A stretch of 64,000 nt of DNA from Desulfuromonadaceae bacterium. GTDB taxonomy: Bacteria; Desulfobacterota; Desulfuromonadia; Geobacterales; Pseudopelobacteraceae. A model generated the notes under the pieces. That model did not search any database, was not told where the DNA came from, and saw only the letters and a list, made by a program, of their open reading frames with translations. The translations under genes were made by a program, and so were the position numbers. Positions 36,001-44,445 of this stretch are shown here, piece by piece. Within the stretch, counting starts at the first letter, position 1, and the number at the start of each line of letters is the position of its first letter. The stretch lies in the NCBI GenBank assembly GCA_028687585.1, contig JAQTZV010000026.1, positions 1 to 64,000 on the forward strand, read 5' to 3'.

Positions 36001-37188
36001 ATGAACGATGGGTTTTGGGGTATAGTAAACGCCTTTGTCCTTGTTATCCTCCAACAGGTTCTCGAAGATGTGCCCCAGCATTTCCGGGTCAATGCCCACT
36101 TCGTGATCGTCCGGGTCGTTCTCGTCGATAGTGAAGTTGTACTGGCCAAAGAATTCCAGCACCTGTTCAAAAAGCGTTGCAGGGAAATCAAGTTTTTCCA
36201 CTGGCAGTGGTTTGTGATCGTTAGGCAACTTCTCATGCTCAAACAGGCCACCGTTTAGGTACGGCACTCGTGTGCCCGTGGCAGGAAACAGGGCGTTGGG
36301 TCGGTTGGGCCGGTTGAGAGCCTCGAAGAAAAGCGGCGCCAGGCGAGTTGAGTAGAACTTTCCTTTGTCAGGACAGGTCAGAAAGAGATTTCGGACAAAG
36401 CTCCGGTCGCCTTCTGTCCAATCGGTGCGGTCGGCGGGGCAACCGAGCCATCCTTTCTTCTGGATAAAGTACAAAAACACCAGCCGTCCCAGTAGCCGTT
36501 TGGCAAAGTCACGTACTGGTTTGTTGGCTTTATCCTGGTCCATTTCATCCACCAGGCGGGGAATAGCAAAGACCTTTTGCGGGGCATCGCCAGACAGTAG
36601 GTGATTGACAAAGGTGGTGTAATGCTCCTTATAGAGAGTGAAAAACTCTTTGTTGAGCTTTTCGACCGAAAATGCTTCGACAACATCGGCAAGAGTTGCA
36701 TTGTCAAGTTTCCCAGCAAGCTGGCTAAGTCGCCGGGCTGCTGTGGTACAGGTCTCATGGGGACCTAACAGGTACGTAAAGCGCTTGGTGGCTGTCTGTC
36801 GTTCGACGAATTCTCCGTCGTCGTTGAACTCAGATTCTTTGGCAGTAAATGTGAAGCGGTAGTCTTCATTTTGGCCGGTGAATATGACAAGTACACCGTG
36901 GTTGGTCTCTTGATCGATGTACTTGGCAACCAGGTTGCGCAGCTCAACCCGGTTGCGCTGAATTTTCTTCTTTGGGGTCAATACGATTTCAAATATCGCC
37001 AGCTTCTTGTCATCGTGTAACCGGACGCTCCCGAGTTCTAGGAAGGATGACACATCCTGATTCTCACAAAGGACGGTATGTGGCTGGGTAAATATGGACA
37101 CATTGGGAAATGTTTCCCGCAGTACCGTTTGCCAGGCTGTACGATCGTATGGTTGCTGCAGCTCATGCTTCAGCTCAATAAGGTTCAT
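33058..37188 (-). CDS. Eco57I-like/DISARM-MI-like adenine DNA methyltransferase, very large
   Basis: A 1376-residue protein. The S-adenosylmethionine motif is LKICDPAIGSGAFPIG (near 455), and the N6-adenine catalytic motif is IVIANPPYVRH (near 720). The N-terminal 300 residues resemble the leading part of Eco57I/PglX-type enzymes; LGSVRLHDDKKLAIFEIVL could be part of a PD-(D/E)XK-like fold but lacks a clear motif. The C-terminal half holds the target-recognition region (LKPYLRGKDVKRW). The ATGA overlap with the helicase stop shows coupling. It probably marks self DNA; with the SNF2 helicase it resembles the DrmD/DrmMI pair of class 1 DISARM. Confidence 0.85.
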   Translation of the reverse strand: MNLIELKHELQQPYDRTAWQTVLRETFPNVSIFTQPHTVLCENQDVSSFLELGSVRLHDDKKLAIFEIVLTPKKKIQRNRVELRNLVAKYIDQETNHGVLVIFTGQNEDYRFTFTAKESEFNDDGEFVERQTATKRFTYLLGPHETCTTAARRLSQLAGKLDNATLADVVEAFSVEKLNKEFFTLYKEHYTTFVNHLLSGDAPQKVFAIPRLVDEMDQDKANKPVRDFAKRLLGRLVFLYFIQKKGWLGCPADRTDWTEGDRSFVRNLFLTCPDKGKFYSTRLAPLFFEALNRPNRPNALFPATGTRVPYLNGGLFEHEKLPNDHKPLPVEKLDFPATLFEQVLEFFGQYNFTIDENDPDDHEVGIDPEMLGHIFENLLEDNKDKGVYYTPKPIVHHMCQQSLIHYLQLHLDEREEIVSLVRFKDAGSAIDKNNWVRQNAKRIEELLDRLKICDPAIGSGAFPIGLLQEIYWIKLTLDWTLDPAETKLKIIQNSIYGVDIDAGAVEIARLRFWLSLIVDEEEPHPLPNLDYKIMQGDSLLESFEGIPLDKLHQAKGYKVEVFSKQGQGQMFPGELLEFSQSHEGVAKAKEIKTLINRYFGETNPSEKQELHRKIDRFVLDHIDYNLQIQEEKICDELQLRKAEIKRKAGLVKGWKPPKKDALRIVSLEEELKSIALKKAKLQELEEKPERPYFLWHLFFQDVFEQGGFDIVIANPPYVRHEVIKHYKPLLEPHYECFTGTADLFVYFYEKAIRLLNDRGVLTFISSNKYFRSAYGVKLREFISSQLVIQQMLDFGDAPVFEAIAYASILIGIKGECTTVHHLKAYNWQLHDVINKVTDVFTSSAFSLAQNELTPNGWQLELETVHNLLEKLRSKGTPLGEFMKGHFFYGIKTGYNKAFVVDRSTRDKLIAEDSRSGEILKPYLRGKDVKRWRPYPQDLWLIFSRRGIVIDDFPAIKRHLLQFKENLEPKPKNWPSGHPWLGRKAGTYKWYELQDSIDYWEQFETSKIILGRFMNKAEYCYDIQGHYHNDALYIIGDARPSLAAILNSNVTWWYLLQTCTDLQNGYIQALIQNQESIPIPAINNSVEAELSELALSAAKAAGSELAKIEHTINTIVYKLFDLNPEDLSLIEQRVTFQEAPGGLDNKSSLITRILPAIKELSAYFHLKAVKRALANVEIEVSDDTLREYMSEAMASGIISDAGRGWYSRHEKPVSLDPKPIAKIIRVVKKEFPLLDFCCWSTIQFNPFAQHLIAQPTIFLYAESDTLNTVAEKLKENGWDAWADPGKNEVERYIRPGDRTVILRPSIQKQPESKDQVAPIEKALVDLKIEASRLQLMDSAEVQRIIDTVLSSGLLQLTALLGYSEVKREKIESTELSH

Positions 37189-40100
37189 GAAGAGAATGAC
37201 TCCGATATAATTATTTCAGGTTTGAGCTCTCCGGTGGCTTGGATATCGAACAGCGGCAGAGCGGTATTTTCGAACTCGTTATCAAGTGGATAGCGGTCGA
37301 GGATCTCCATCAGCTTGTCGAGCAGTGTCACAGGAGTCAGCTTCGTCTTGCTTTGACTTTTGAAAAGGTCGTTTACTCCACGCTGCAGTTTAGCGAATTT
37401 AGCCAGTTTAACGGCATGCTTGGCAGCATGTATCCGCTTTTTCTCGGTATCGCTTATGAATGGTAATTTGAGAAATGCGTCGAGGTACGCCAGTGCCTTG
37501 CGTTCGTTTGGTCCTTGTGTCGTGTCGACCACTTTGAGCTGCACAGCTTCTGCCTGCAGTTTGTTGGCGAAATCCAGCATGGCCAGGTTTACATGGTCAT
37601 GGTGACGCTCGTGAAGCGGTTGCAACGGTTCATCAGCGGTTGCACGATAAATTCTCGCCGTCTCCAGGAAACTCAACTCTTCAATCTCATCAATAGGGCC
37701 GATAGAGTAAAAAGCATCGCGCTTCTTATTGCGAATGAAGGTGACGGTTGTGCTGTCCAGATCAGCCTGTATCCTGCCTGTTCTGGCCCGTAGAGGAAGG
37801 TTGCGTATGCGGCGGAACTTTTCCGGATTCTCTCTTTTGAATCTTCTCAGCTCCATCAGGAGGGTGAGCCGCTCATCTTTGTCTTCCTGAATGTCCTTGT
37901 CGAATAGACCGAATGTTTCAAACTCTTCGTCCTCAGAATATATCTGACTGTCTTCACCGAGAGCTGAGTGAAAGGCCTGAAGCTTCATGATCGCCTTTTT
38001 CTGCAATTCGAGATCATTGTCGACTTTAGCCGTGGGATAAAAGTTGTAAATATGAATTTTCGGGGCGGTCGTTCCGATACGGTTCACCCGGCCAATTCTC
38101 TGCATGAGGCGAGTTGAGTTCCAGGGAGTGTCGTAATTAACGATCACATTGGCCTGGTGGAGGTTGACACCCTCTGCCAGAACTTCGGTGGAGAGAAGAA
38201 TATTGAATTCATTTACTTGCTGATCAAGGGGAAGATTGGCGTCAAAGTTTGCCCGGACCGATGGCATGCGCTCTTTACGGTTATGGGAATCCACGCAGAG
38301 AACTTTGTCAAAACCTTGCTTTGCCAGCTCTTTCTTCAGATAGTCTGTAGTATCTTTCGCCTCGGAAAATACTACAAGTTTTCCTCTTTGATTGAAGCGT
38401 TTCTCGAACAGTTCTCCCCGGAGATAGACAAGAAATTCATCCAATTTTGGATCATTCTGCACCCTGAGCCATTGTTTGTTAAGGGCGTCAAGTATCTCAA
38501 GATCTTTCTGAAGACTCGGTAGAAAGTCATCACGAAAATCATCGGGAGTGCATATTTCGATGGTGGGATCGGTGTCACGCTTCTCGACTATTTTTGCGAC
38601 AAGTTCATCTTCGCGGCCTTCGAGGATATAGGTCGAAACATCAAGATTGGGGGCAATGTAAATGGTCCCATTTTCGAACATGCTAACCATCGCCCATGTT
38701 GCTTCCTTGAAACGGCGAAGTGACTCCCTGAAGGCATGGAAGCTGCTGTCTAGCCTCTTGATAAGCATGGTTTTCATAATATTCGCCAACTGTGCAGATA
38801 TCCTGTCAGCGTTCTGATATTTCAGCTTTTTTTCGGGTTTCAGAAATCCGATGGCACGGTAACGGTTATAGGCGAGATCAGTAACCAGTATTTTCGATGT
38901 CTGGTCGTAGAGCAGTTCCAAGTCAGGTTCCAACTTGTAGAGAATTTTGTGGGGCTTCTCCACTTTCGGAAAAATGATTCCTTGTTCGTCGAGGTCTTTC
39001 TTGTACTCTTCGGCGTCGACAAGATCAGTCCTGGTTCGGCGGACCGTAAGGTGGGTCACAACCTTTTCCCGGATCAGATCATAAATGCGCTTGACTTCGT
39101 GACGGGCATCCTTGGTTTCAAGATTTCGAAGGGCGTTGTCATACTCTTTAATCCTTTGGTTAAAAAAGCGTTGCAGATTGCCAATCTCAAGTGAGGAATC
39201 TTTCCCATCCTGAAAAAGAAGAATTAGGTTGCGGATATCCGCAGGACGATTATTGAGAGGTGTTGCTGAAACGAGGATTACCTTCTTCTTTGCCAGAGTA
39301 TCATCCTTCAGGCGGTGCTTTGTCGGTGTTTTGCATATCCGTTGAAGCAGGTCATAGGCATCGGCGGTGTCATTACGGAATTTATGTGCCTCATCGATGA
39401 TAACCAAATCATATTTTTCTGGATGGGTAAGTTTATGGAGACTGCCATTGGAGATCAGCTTGTAGTTGTCCAGACGAAACTTCTCAAGGGTTTTCTCCCA
39501 CGAATCCTTCAGTGTTGGAGGAACGATGATCAGAGTGTGAGAGCGGTGTTCAGGAAAGCCGTTGTGGAAATAGAACTTTCTCGCTATCAGGGCGGCAATA
39601 ACGGTCTTGCCAAGACCAACAACATCAGCAAGGAAAAAACCGTTGTGTTTCTGCAGTAGATCAAATCCCTGCTTTACGGCATCTCCCTGGTAGGAAAGAC
39701 GCATGAAGCCTTCCGGCATATCTTCAAGGGCGTTGGGGTCAAATTCGATGGCCGACCCGAAATATTCTGTCAGAAATTTGATGTAAAGCTCGAAAGGCGT
39801 CAGGTCGGATCGGAGATAGGACTCTTCCTTCACCTTTGAAACGTCCTTCGGAAGTATTAAAACCCCTTCCTGCCAGAGTGTTTCAAACTCTTGAGTGGCA
39901 AATTGTACATCTTCAAAAGAATTTAGTAGTACATTGAATTCATAGTTCCTCGACGTTTCTTTCGTACCGAGGCCGGCATCGGTAAGATTTGATGACCCAG
40001 TTATGACAGCTCCAGCTTTATGCTCATTGTAGCCAGTGGGTCTAAATATATAAATTTTGGCATGCAAACGCTTTGAAGGGTGGGCACGGATCTCCAGTTT

Positions 40101-40460
40101 TTTGGAAACCACATCATCCACAAATTGCACAATTCCTTCTTCAACTTCGCTTGAGTAATGAGCCTCCTGAATGTCGCTCCTTAATGTCTTGCGAAACTCA
40201 TCAACGGCCCGGTCTGAATCTGGATGAAATAACAACCCCTGTTTGCTGTAGTCTGAAATGATAGTATCAACGTTGATCCCGACCAGAATGCGGATGTTCG
40301 GAACATCCTGAAGATATGGGCGAATCGAGAAGTAGCCGGAAGCTCGCAGGAACCCGACCAGGGCATCAAAACATTCGATATCCCTGTTATTTCCAAAAAT
40401 TCCCTTAAATTTATTGAGTAGGGTATTGTCACCAGAATTTGTGAAAAAACGAGTGGACAT
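37185..40460 (-). CDS. SNF2-family helicase with N-terminal PLD domain
   Basis: A 1091-residue protein. The N-terminal PLD-like domain has RLHAKIYIFRP...ITGSSNLTDAGLG (residues about 130-170). The SF2 helicase core follows: VGLGKTVIAALIARK (motif I, near 280), LVIIDEAHKFRN (II, near 360), ILVSATPLNN (III), and TEVLAEGVNLHQ and QRIGRVNRIG (V and VI, near 770 and 805). The track start at 40478 is extended; ATG 40460 has GGAG 7 bases upstream. First gene of the seven-gene defence operon. Helicases of this type drive translocation on phage DNA in DISARM-like systems. Confidence 0.9.
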   Translation of the reverse strand: MSTRFFTNSGDNTLLNKFKGIFGNNRDIECFDALVGFLRASGYFSIRPYLQDVPNIRILVGINVDTIISDYSKQGLLFHPDSDRAVDEFRKTLRSDIQEAHYSSEVEEGIVQFVDDVVSKKLEIRAHPSKRLHAKIYIFRPTGYNEHKAGAVITGSSNLTDAGLGTKETSRNYEFNVLLNSFEDVQFATQEFETLWQEGVLILPKDVSKVKEESYLRSDLTPFELYIKFLTEYFGSAIEFDPNALEDMPEGFMRLSYQGDAVKQGFDLLQKHNGFFLADVVGLGKTVIAALIARKFYFHNGFPEHRSHTLIIVPPTLKDSWEKTLEKFRLDNYKLISNGSLHKLTHPEKYDLVIIDEAHKFRNDTADAYDLLQRICKTPTKHRLKDDTLAKKKVILVSATPLNNRPADIRNLILLFQDGKDSSLEIGNLQRFFNQRIKEYDNALRNLETKDARHEVKRIYDLIREKVVTHLTVRRTRTDLVDAEEYKKDLDEQGIIFPKVEKPHKILYKLEPDLELLYDQTSKILVTDLAYNRYRAIGFLKPEKKLKYQNADRISAQLANIMKTMLIKRLDSSFHAFRESLRRFKEATWAMVSMFENGTIYIAPNLDVSTYILEGREDELVAKIVEKRDTDPTIEICTPDDFRDDFLPSLQKDLEILDALNKQWLRVQNDPKLDEFLVYLRGELFEKRFNQRGKLVVFSEAKDTTDYLKKELAKQGFDKVLCVDSHNRKERMPSVRANFDANLPLDQQVNEFNILLSTEVLAEGVNLHQANVIVNYDTPWNSTRLMQRIGRVNRIGTTAPKIHIYNFYPTAKVDNDLELQKKAIMKLQAFHSALGEDSQIYSEDEEFETFGLFDKDIQEDKDERLTLLMELRRFKRENPEKFRRIRNLPLRARTGRIQADLDSTTVTFIRNKKRDAFYSIGPIDEIEELSFLETARIYRATADEPLQPLHERHHDHVNLAMLDFANKLQAEAVQLKVVDTTQGPNERKALAYLDAFLKLPFISDTEKKRIHAAKHAVKLAKFAKLQRGVNDLFKSQSKTKLTPVTLLDKLMEILDRYPLDNEFENTALPLFDIQATGELKPEIIISESFSS

Positions 40461-40487
40461 CAAAAATCTCCATAACATTCATAAAAC

Positions 40488-40518
40488 ATGGCCTCTCAGC
40501 TAGAAACAGAGAGGCCAT
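40488..40518 (-). terminator. Terminator between the nuclease gene and the helicase operon
   Basis: A perfect 10-bp stem ATGGCCTCTC / GAGAGGCCAT with an 11-nt loop. The plus-strand A run at 40483-40486 gives U residues after the stem on the minus transcript. It separates the nuclease gene (ending 40566) from the helicase start at 40460, so the helicase operon either has its own promoter or depends on read-through. Confidence 0.7.
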
Positions 40519-40565
40519 CAGTATTACCAGATAAGCTGGTTAGAATCTATGAATATAAATCGTGG

Positions 40566-41591
40566 CTACTCAGCCAGTAGAACAGCTGCCTTGGCGACAT
40601 TCCCTTCGCCGAGTTTTTCGAGCATGTAGACGGCGTTTGCAACTGACGCAGAAGCACTGTACAAAACGTTCACAAAATAGACCTTATCGTTGATAGTCAC
40701 TTGAGTACAATTCCCTGTTGAGCTGATAGTGTCAACCAGCTTTGTATTGCGGCCTGCTTTGTCCAAAATCGGCAATGGATCAAGTAATTCCGGTTTTTTA
40801 GTCAGACAATATGTGCATATTTCAGTCAGAACTTTGGACCATCCGCCTACAGCAACTTCACTGTTATCGGGCAATCGAAGCCTTTTAGGCCGTCTGCCTT
40901 TTGGATCCCAGCGACCATCTCCCAAGACAAGCCAAGGTTCCTGTCCAACTCTTACAACAGTGGGCGACACTCTCCCTTCTGATATGCAACTTACTGTCCC
41001 CTCAACCTCAACAATCATTTTTTCCAACTCATCGATTCTGCTTCGTAGCTCGTCCTCAACAGTCTCATCTGCCTTGACTGGCTTAATAAATAGTGCTGCG
41101 TCAAGGTTTGCGATTAAATACGCTCCTGCTTTTATCGGTAAGTCTTCGTCAGCAATCTCTATTAAATTTATTGGGTCATGACCCGGCAAAAAATTAATGT
41201 GGCCGGCTATATAATTATTTTCAGAATTTTGATTTATGTAATGACGCCATTCAATACCATTTGTGAGGAATACGTTCTTTATCCTTGCACGTTGAGCATA
41301 AAGAAAAATTTGATCAAATCCGTTATCTAAAGCAGCTCCCATTTTTTTTGCTTCAACAATTATTCGACTATTTCCATTTAAAATATAATCGATAAAATCA
41401 GACTTTTGGGCAGAATTATAATGTTTTTCTAACTCTACTTCATGTGGATCAGATAAATTCCATCCGAGCGCTTCGAGTATTGGGTTGATCAATGCCGTTC
41501 TGGTTTGGGCTTCATTGCTCGGTGCATAAACCTGAGCCCTCCTCTTTACTTCAACCAGTACTTCGCACAAGCCTGCCAATGGGCTTTGCAT
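40566..41591 (-). CDS. Type I restriction HsdR-N-like PD-(D/E)XK nuclease
   Basis: A 341-residue protein. The N-terminal HsdR_N-type nuclease domain shows TALINPILEALGWNL, then SDFIDYIL...RIIVEAKKMG (D...ExK, residues about 60-85) and NVFLTNGIEWRHYI, which together are the active-site pattern of HsdR N-terminal nucleases. A coiled segment follows (ELRSRIDELEKMIVEVEG), and the C-terminal 110 residues may form a separate small domain. No helicase is fused to it. The track start at 41663 is extended; the ATG at 41591 has GGGGGAG 5 bases upstream. Divergent from the XRE gene. Confidence 0.85.
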   Translation of the reverse strand: MQSPLAGLCEVLVEVKRRAQVYAPSNEAQTRTALINPILEALGWNLSDPHEVELEKHYNSAQKSDFIDYILNGNSRIIVEAKKMGAALDNGFDQIFLYAQRARIKNVFLTNGIEWRHYINQNSENNYIAGHINFLPGHDPINLIEIADEDLPIKAGAYLIANLDAALFIKPVKADETVEDELRSRIDELEKMIVEVEGTVSCISEGRVSPTVVRVGQEPWLVLGDGRWDPKGRRPKRLRLPDNSEVAVGGWSKVLTEICTYCLTKKPELLDPLPILDKAGRNTKLVDTISSTGNCTQVTINDKVYFVNVLYSASASVANAVYMLEKLGEGNVAKAAVLLAE

Positions 41592-41749
41592 AAACTCTCC
41601 CCCAATTATACTTTCATCTTTTATATCTGAGAGACTGATAGCACAGACTAACACTGCTAACAACTCATAATATGTTTAAATTATATATTTCTAGTATGTA
41701 GTTTATGGCTGACGCCTCGGGGTATTCTCCACCCAAAACGGGGCTATTT

Positions 41750-42088
41750 ATGGCAAGTATTCTAACCAGTAAGGAAATCGGTTTCAGGCTAAAGCAACTG
41801 AGGCAGAGGGCAGGAGTCAGTCAAGAGAAATTGGCGGAACTTGTTGGAGTATCGACTTTTCAGTTACAAAAATACGAATCTGGCCAAAACATGTTGAATA
41901 CGAAAAAGCTACAACTACTGGCGGGAGCACTCTCTGTATCTGTACAGGAGCTGTTTACTACCGGAGACGATACATTGCCGCTGGCTGTTTCGGAACGATT
42001 GTTAATCGATGCCTACCGAGGAATTCCAGACCGCGAAATTCAAAACAGCATCCTCAAGATTGCCAATATAGCTACAAGGAAAGTCTGA
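41750..42088 (+). CDS. XRE-family transcriptional regulator
   Basis: A 112-residue protein (127 if the ATG at 41705 is used). The helix-turn-helix is FRLKQLRQRAGVSQEKLAELVGVSTFQLQKYESG, followed by a C-terminal helical part. The start at 41750 is preferred because GGGG lies 8 bases upstream and the extra 15 residues look unstructured. The gene is divergent from the nuclease gene with about 160 bases between the two starts, so it probably controls the defence genes, like C proteins of restriction systems or phage-type repressors. Confidence 0.8.
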   Translation: MASILTSKEIGFRLKQLRQRAGVSQEKLAELVGVSTFQLQKYESGQNMLNTKKLQLLAGALSVSVQELFTTGDDTLPLAVSERLLIDAYRGIPDREIQNSILKIANIATRKV

Positions 42089-42214
42089 TGAAACGCGCCT
42101 CACTTGGATAATTTCCGAGCGGGGCGTATTGATAATAAAATCACATGGGGTTCACCGGTGCTAATAGCCGTGGTAGCGGTGTCCTTTAGTAATAACACAG
42201 AATAGAAAAATCTC

Positions 42215-42484
42215 TTAAAACGCCAACATTTCGTTCATGTACTCTTTCATCAACCGCATCATTCCTGCTCGCTGCTGCTTTTCTTCCTTCGACCAGTATC
42301 CATGCTTGTAATTCCAATGGTCCTTACCAGAAGGTGAGCAGCCACCATGCATTCGGCAACGTTTTTTTCCAGTGACTGGATTGTTCCTGCAAGCAGTATC
42401 AGCACGGGTTTTAGCGCCACAAACCTTCCGTGTATTTTCCGAACCAATTTCTGCATGCATAGGGTAGTGCCCTGCTTTAGACAT
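42215..42484 (-). CDS. HGGXSTG-motif zinc-binding protein
   Basis: An 89-residue protein with KVCGAKTRADTACRNNP...GKKRCRMHGGCSPSGKDHWNYKHGYWSKEE. The CGAKTR...C...CRMHGG pattern is a small zinc-binding module common in phages and integrative elements, where the last triplet is usually HGGxSTG. Here it reads HGGCSPSG. Function is unknown. Its ATG at 42484 overlaps the end of the upstream gene by 8 bases and has AAGGAGG 8 bases upstream. Confidence 0.8.
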   Translation of the reverse strand: MSKAGHYPMHAEIGSENTRKVCGAKTRADTACRNNPVTGKKRCRMHGGCSPSGKDHWNYKHGYWSKEEKQQRAGMMRLMKEYMNEMLAF

Positions 42485-43112
42485 CACCCCTCCTTATACT
42501 CCTCCCCCCGGTGGAATTAGCAATTACTGCCTGGCCACCATCGGTGACATTGACCTGCTGATATTTGACTACGACCGTCTGTCGGTTGCCACGTTTTGCC
42601 CTGTGTATCGCGTCAAATCCTTTCTGGTAAATGTCCATAAACCGAGTTGCGGTATATAGCATTTTGAGAGATATATTTTCATCGCGGGTCTTTCCGGCCT
42701 TGACGACAAGATTCATTCCCTGGGCGTGACAGAGCGCCATCTGATGAGCCAGCATCTTTTCCAATGAATTTTCAGCAGCGATCGTATCTGCCGCATCGAT
42801 GCACATCTCTTGATAACCTGTCGCTTCGGCAAGGATCAACCGGTCAAGGCTCGCTGTCAAGTGGATACTATTTGGATGGGTCAATGTGATGGTAGGCGAC
42901 CACACGTCCATTTCTGCTCCCTCAGATAAGTCGGGAAGACATTCCCCAGCGACAATTTTATGCGGGAGAGGTTCCAGTTCCTTTTCCGCTTTTTTAGAGT
43001 AAACCTTGATATGGGCATGAGCGACGGGATCGTCAGGGTTCTCTTCTTGTTTCCGCAACTCCGAGTGGACAACCTTTTGGTATGTTAGTGCATTATTGCT
43101 CCGTTGACGCAT
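42477..43112 (-). CDS. Phage/island protein of unknown function
   Basis: A 211-residue helical protein with a basic N terminus. It has no signal peptide or membrane segment. The C-terminal part (VVVKYQQVNVTDGGQAVIANSTGG) is characteristic of hypothetical proteins placed directly upstream of HGGXSTG proteins in mobile elements. No enzymatic motif is visible. A GAGGTGA site precedes the ATG. Probably co-transcribed with the HGGXSTG gene. Confidence 0.7.
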   Translation of the reverse strand: MRQRSNNALTYQKVVHSELRKQEENPDDPVAHAHIKVYSKKAEKELEPLPHKIVAGECLPDLSEGAEMDVWSPTITLTHPNSIHLTASLDRLILAEATGYQEMCIDAADTIAAENSLEKMLAHQMALCHAQGMNLVVKAGKTRDENISLKMLYTATRFMDIYQKGFDAIHRAKRGNRQTVVVKYQQVNVTDGGQAVIANSTGGRSIRRGDV

Positions 43113-43280
43113 GGCTCACCTCAATTTTTCTCTGGTTCAATTTTGACGACTACAATTATCGCTACTGGTTCAAAAGCGGGACTCGGCAATTGTGCCACAG
43201 TATCTATAATTGCACCTGTAGCGGCAAACCGCCTGGAATCACTGTACCGATTTTGGACTGAACATATACAAGCCATATAC

Positions 43281-43706
43281 TCACGATGATTTACCGCAAT
43301 CTTTCAGAATCTTTAACTCTTTTAATGTCTGCAACCCAGCAAATGTCCGCCATTTCTCTACAATCCGGTAAACGCTGGAGGTCCTTCCCTGGCTGCGAAG
43401 GCCACCCTTTACAACTATCTCGATGAAGCCACGACTGGCCAAATCCTGCACAGCTCGCATCGTTGTGCCGCGAGACAAACCCAGTGTTTCAGCCTCGGTG
43501 AAGGTCATGTTGAACTCGCCTCCATAAGAGTCGCCTTCCTTCCAAGCGAGGACCTTGTCGATTCGGTGCAAGTGTAGTAGCAGAATTGCCGCCGATGGCT
43601 GCAGGCCGCGAAAAGCGTTTGAGAGGATCAGGTCGTCCTCTATTGGTACCCAACTGCCTTTCACGTATGGTCTAAGAAATCCTCGTTTTTTGTCTCTTCG
43701 TGCCAT
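43281..43706 (-). CDS. Winged-helix DNA-binding protein of the element
   Basis: A 141-residue basic protein. Residues about 30-110 form a winged-helix-like arrangement: a leading helix (PSAAILLLHLHRIDKVLAW), FTEAETLGLSRGTTMRAVQDLASRGFIEIVVKGG as turn-recognition helix and wing, and RTSSVYRI. This is the pattern of MarR- or replication-initiator-type wHTH domains. AGGAGA precedes the ATG. A regulator or replication accessory; which one cannot be told by eye. Confidence 0.65.
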   Translation of the reverse strand: MARRDKKRGFLRPYVKGSWVPIEDDLILSNAFRGLQPSAAILLLHLHRIDKVLAWKEGDSYGGEFNMTFTEAETLGLSRGTTMRAVQDLASRGFIEIVVKGGLRSQGRTSSVYRIVEKWRTFAGLQTLKELKILKDCGKSS

Positions 43707-43908
43707 GTTGTTCTCCTGTCCGTCGGGTTTCTTTATCCCCGAAGTAGATTATTTTGGCAGTAACATGGACATATTAACTATAAAGTCAATGAGTTAAGAC
43801 ATAATATCTCCGCCTACCAGAAGATTGATGAGAGCTAGGTGGTTACGGGTGGTTGAATGCGTCTTCATATCCATAACAAAGCACAGGTCTTATTAATTCC
43901 GGTCACTG

Positions 43909-44226
43909 CTACTCCTCCAATGCAGCTTTGATTTCCAAGATGGTGTCATAAAACCCCGCCACAACAGCTCCCGCCAATTCTCGTGGCAGGTTATCGATGT
44001 TAATATATTTTGCGTCAGTTGGTTCGTCACTTTCATGCGCCCAGTTATCAGCGGAATCTGACAGCCTGCATAAAAAAGCGTAGCTCAGGTCTTGCTCTAA
44101 AAGCTCTTTCGCTTGGATCATTCCGTTTGCGTAGGCCTCTGAGATGCAATCAGTTTTGCTTTGCTTGAGTGCATCAATCATTTCGGGCTGCAGTAGCAGA
44201 TTAATGGCTGTCATGTCGTTGTGCAT
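43909..44226 (-). CDS. Small acidic protein of unknown function
   Basis: A 105-residue acidic protein, helical, with no recognised domain. AAGGAG lies 8 bases before the ATG. It lies in the element between the wHTH gene and the ParB-like gene. An anti-restriction or regulatory role would be guesswork. The plus-strand ORF between it and the ParB-like gene is not supported. Confidence 0.6.
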   Translation of the reverse strand: MHNDMTAINLLLQPEMIDALKQSKTDCISEAYANGMIQAKELLEQDLSYAFLCRLSDSADNWAHESDEPTDAKYINIDNLPRELAGAVVAGFYDTILEIKAALEE

Positions 44227-44445
44227 TTTTTTGACTCCTTTATTCCGGCTTTATCGATTGACAGTGTTTTAATGAATTTGTCTCAAATTCGCCTTGCATG
44301 GCATTACCTTCTGTTGTCCCTGTCCGGTGGTATGCTTCCGGCAGCGGCGTTGCATTTAGCGCGTACACCTTTGAGCAGGAGAGCCAACCAATCTATCCTG
44401 TTCAATTGGCTTTTGGGATAATCTGCCAGGCTATTGACGGAATGG

